A stretch of DNA of 7,094 bases from Actinomycetes bacterium (GTDB taxonomy: Bacteria > Actinomycetota > Acidimicrobiia > Acidimicrobiales > RAAP-2), in the NCBI GenBank assembly GCA_021849765.1, contig JAJZSM010000076.1:1-7094 (forward strand), given 5' to 3'. Shown piece by piece: positions 6,178 to 7,094 of this stretch (the first letter of the stretch is position 1; each line of letters begins with the position of its first letter). The translations under genes and the position numbers were made by a program. Below the pieces are notes generated by a model, which ran no database searches, had not been told where the DNA came from, and worked only from the letters and a program-made list of their open reading frames with translations.

Positions 6178-6247
6178 CGGCATCGCCGGGACGCCTTTGC
6201 TCGACGAGGCGACGAGCCCGGTAAGGTCCAAGCACGCGGCGATGCCG
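6178..6247. repeat. 11-bp perfect inverted repeat with nested pairing
   Basis: CGGCATCGCCG (6178-6188) and its exact reverse complement (6237-6247) enclose 48 nt. Inside, GGAC (6189-6192) can pair with GTCC (6226-6229), and GCTCG (6199-6203) with CGAGC (6213-6217), so the transcript could fold into a branched stem. A separate GCAGT/ACTGC hairpin lies just upstream. It matches no riboswitch or RNA family I recognise, and chance occurrence in GC-rich DNA is possible. Confidence 0.35.
6197..6227 (+). promoter_or_regulatory. Candidate promoter for the cupin gene
   Basis: TTGCTC (6197-6202) and TAAGGT (6222-6227) are separated by 19 nt, a long but tolerated spacer, with GG just before the -10. 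Transcription would start near 6234, about 87 nt before the cupin ATG. The elements lie inside the inverted repeat noted for this region, so promoter and RNA-structure readings compete. Confidence 0.35.
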
Positions 6248-6306
6248 TGACCTGGTAGTGACGCCATCGACGCAGCGATGATCCGTGAACCAACCGACCG
6301 ACCAAT

Positions 6307-6313
6307 GGAGGAG
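6307..6313 (+). promoter_or_regulatory. Ribosome binding site GGAGGAG deciding the 6321 start
   Basis: GGAGGAG lies 7 nt before the ATG at 6321. This favours 6321 over the in-frame GTG at 6285, which would add 12 residues absent from the family's core domain. Confidence 0.85.
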
Positions 6314-6320
6314 TTGGACT

Positions 6321-6689
6321 ATGAGTCTCACCGATGCAGAAGGACGAGTCTTCGATGAGCGTCCGTGGGGATCGTTCACCGTACTGGACGACACAATGGC
6401 CGATCACAAGGTCAAACGAATCGTCGTCAACGCGAACAAGCGCCTGAGTTACCAACGCCATGAGAAGCGGGCCGAGCACTGGTTCGTCGTCAGTGGCACG
6501 GCCACCGCAATCCTCGACGGCGAGACGATCGAGCTAGGACCTAGTCAGAGCCTCGATATCAATATCGGTCAGGCGCACCGATGCGAGAACCACACGGACG
6601 TGCCGGTGGTCTTCATCGAGATCCAAACCGGCACCTACTTCGGTGAAGACGACATCGTTCGCCTTGAAGACGACTTTGGTCGTGCGTAG
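6321..6689 (+). CDS. Stand-alone cupin, mannose-6-phosphate isomerase type II-like
   Basis: This 122-residue cytoplasmic cupin corresponds to the C-terminal isomerase domain of bifunctional ManC/AlgA enzymes, which interconvert mannose 6-phosphate and fructose 6-phosphate using a bound metal. It shows the family landmarks in order: RPWGSFTVLDD (14-24), KVKRIVV (30-36), RLSYQRHEKRAEHWFVVSGTA (41-61) with likely metal ligands His47, Glu52 and His53, IGQAHRCEN (82-90) with His86, and the terminal EIQTGTYFGEDDIVRLEDDFGR (100-121). The pyrophosphorylase domain is absent, and the strong ribosome binding site shows this is a natural short form, not a fragment. Single-domain members of this family are known; some are isomerases and others may be sensors, so activity is likely but unproven. 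The HAD gene 305 nt downstream may act in the same sugar-phosphate pathway. Confidence 0.92.
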   Translation: MSLTDAEGRVFDERPWGSFTVLDDTMADHKVKRIVVNANKRLSYQRHEKRAEHWFVVSGTATAILDGETIELGPSQSLDINIGQAHRCENHTDVPVVFIEIQTGTYFGEDDIVRLEDDFGRA

Positions 6690-6994
6690 GAGTTCGCGCG
6701 CCAAAAGCGATGTTGGCGGCGGATCGAGCACAGTTCGAAACGATGACCACGGGGTGCCACGCCAAACACCACGCGCGAACGGTAGCCTGCGACTATCACC
6801 GATGCGCGGTTCGCAGAAGGCACGGGGTTGTTTGCGCCGAATTGAAGCGTCGCCGTGCGTAGCCGGTGGCCTCGAGTTACGGGATTGAACGATGTCGGCC
6901 CGATGAAGTCGCCTGAACGCTCAAGGAGCTAGCCGAGCACGAGGCAACACACGACCGAAAACAACGGAAGAACGATACGCCAAGGGGGGCGCAG
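6690..6994. other. 305-nt gap between the cupin and HAD genes
   Basis: Apart from a weak hairpin just after the cupin stop, I see nothing convincing here: no protein-like frame with a ribosome binding site on either strand, and no tRNA. The last 60 nt are somewhat richer in A and probably carry the promoter of the right-edge gene. Confidence 0.5.
6699..6718 (+). terminator. Weak hairpin after the cupin gene
   Basis: CGCCAA (6699-6704) and TTGGCG (6713-6718) form a perfect 6-bp stem with an 8-nt loop, starting 10 nt after the cupin stop codon. There is no T run after it. Its position fits a terminator but the stem is short. Confidence 0.25.
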
Positions 6995-7094
6995 GTGCCA
7001 ACGAAATCACACCAGCAAGTGAAGGATTCGCCCGAGGAGAACCGCCGCACGAAGCGGCTCTTCGTGTTCGACCTGGATGGGACGCTCGCGCCGA
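6995..7094 (+). CDS. HAD-family hydrolase, N-terminus (3' end off window)
   Basis: Only the first 33 codons are present. The GTG at 6995 follows AAGGGGGG (6982-6989) at 5 nt; a second in-frame GTG at 7019 is possible. After a charged leader of about 20 residues comes KRLFVFDLDGTLAP, a complete HAD motif I (DxDGTL) with both aspartates, so it is a phosphatase or phosphomutase of this superfamily. The FVFDLDGTLAP form resembles HAD-IIB proteins such as phosphomannomutase-like and trehalose- or sucrose-phosphatase-like enzymes. The neighbouring mannose-6-phosphate isomerase-type cupin makes a sugar-phosphate substrate attractive, but the cap domain that would decide lies outside the window. Confidence 0.82.
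   Translation, partial: MPTKSHQQVKDSPEENRRTKRLFVFDLDGTLAP

Noticed and set aside
6076..6267. A 63-codon minus-strand frame overlapping the intergenic region after the neocarzinostatin-like gene
   Set aside because: No ribosome binding site, low-complexity Ala/Thr/Arg composition and no recognisable family; the adjacent frames over the same DNA look equally protein-like.
5517..6479. A long minus-strand open frame (320 codons)
   Set aside because: Arg/Ser/His-rich composition typical of an antisense frame in GC-rich DNA; it covers two well-supported plus-strand genes.
6733..6739. GTTCGAA, resembling a tRNA T-loop
   Set aside because: The flanks cannot form a 5-bp T stem and no acceptor or anticodon arms are present.

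Overview
The window is high-GC bacterial DNA with actinobacterial features: GTG and TTG starts, G+C-rich third codon positions, a TANNNT -10 box placed for a leaderless transcript, and secreted proteins carrying a domain resembling DUF4232. A lineage such as Acidimicrobiia would fit, but that is inference; no rRNA or other taxonomic marker is present. I see no tRNA, CRISPR array, insertion sequence or phage gene.

Layout. Positions 1-717 (minus) hold the start of a protein that runs off the left edge; it is unidentified, possibly the N-terminal domain of a UvrD-like helicase. Divergent from it, 946-1488 (plus) encodes a hexapeptide-repeat sugar O-acetyltransferase of the LacA/Maa type. A perfect 18-bp inverted repeat (1541-1580) follows, then 1821-2297 (plus), an acidic protein of unknown function. 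A RimJ/RimL-type N-acetyltransferase lies on the minus strand (2434-3003), divergent from a haloacid-dehalogenase-type HAD hydrolase (3157-3876, plus).

The most distinctive part is 4090-6086: two secreted or surface proteins in an ATGA-overlapping operon. The first is a lipoprotein with a poly-Thr linker, a DUF4232-like domain and a C-terminal beta-rich domain. The second is an exported protein with a DUF4232-like domain fused to a neocarzinostatin-like domain that keeps both hallmark disulfide spacings. The pair looks like a co-made extracytoplasmic binding module; ligand and partner are unknown.

At the right, 6321-6689 encodes a stand-alone cupin equivalent to the C-terminal domain of bifunctional mannose-6-phosphate isomerase/GDP-mannose pyrophosphorylase. 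A HAD-family phosphatase or phosphomannomutase-like protein begins at 6995 and is cut by the window end. These two may share mannose or nucleotide-sugar metabolism. The remaining genes look like unlinked single-gene units.
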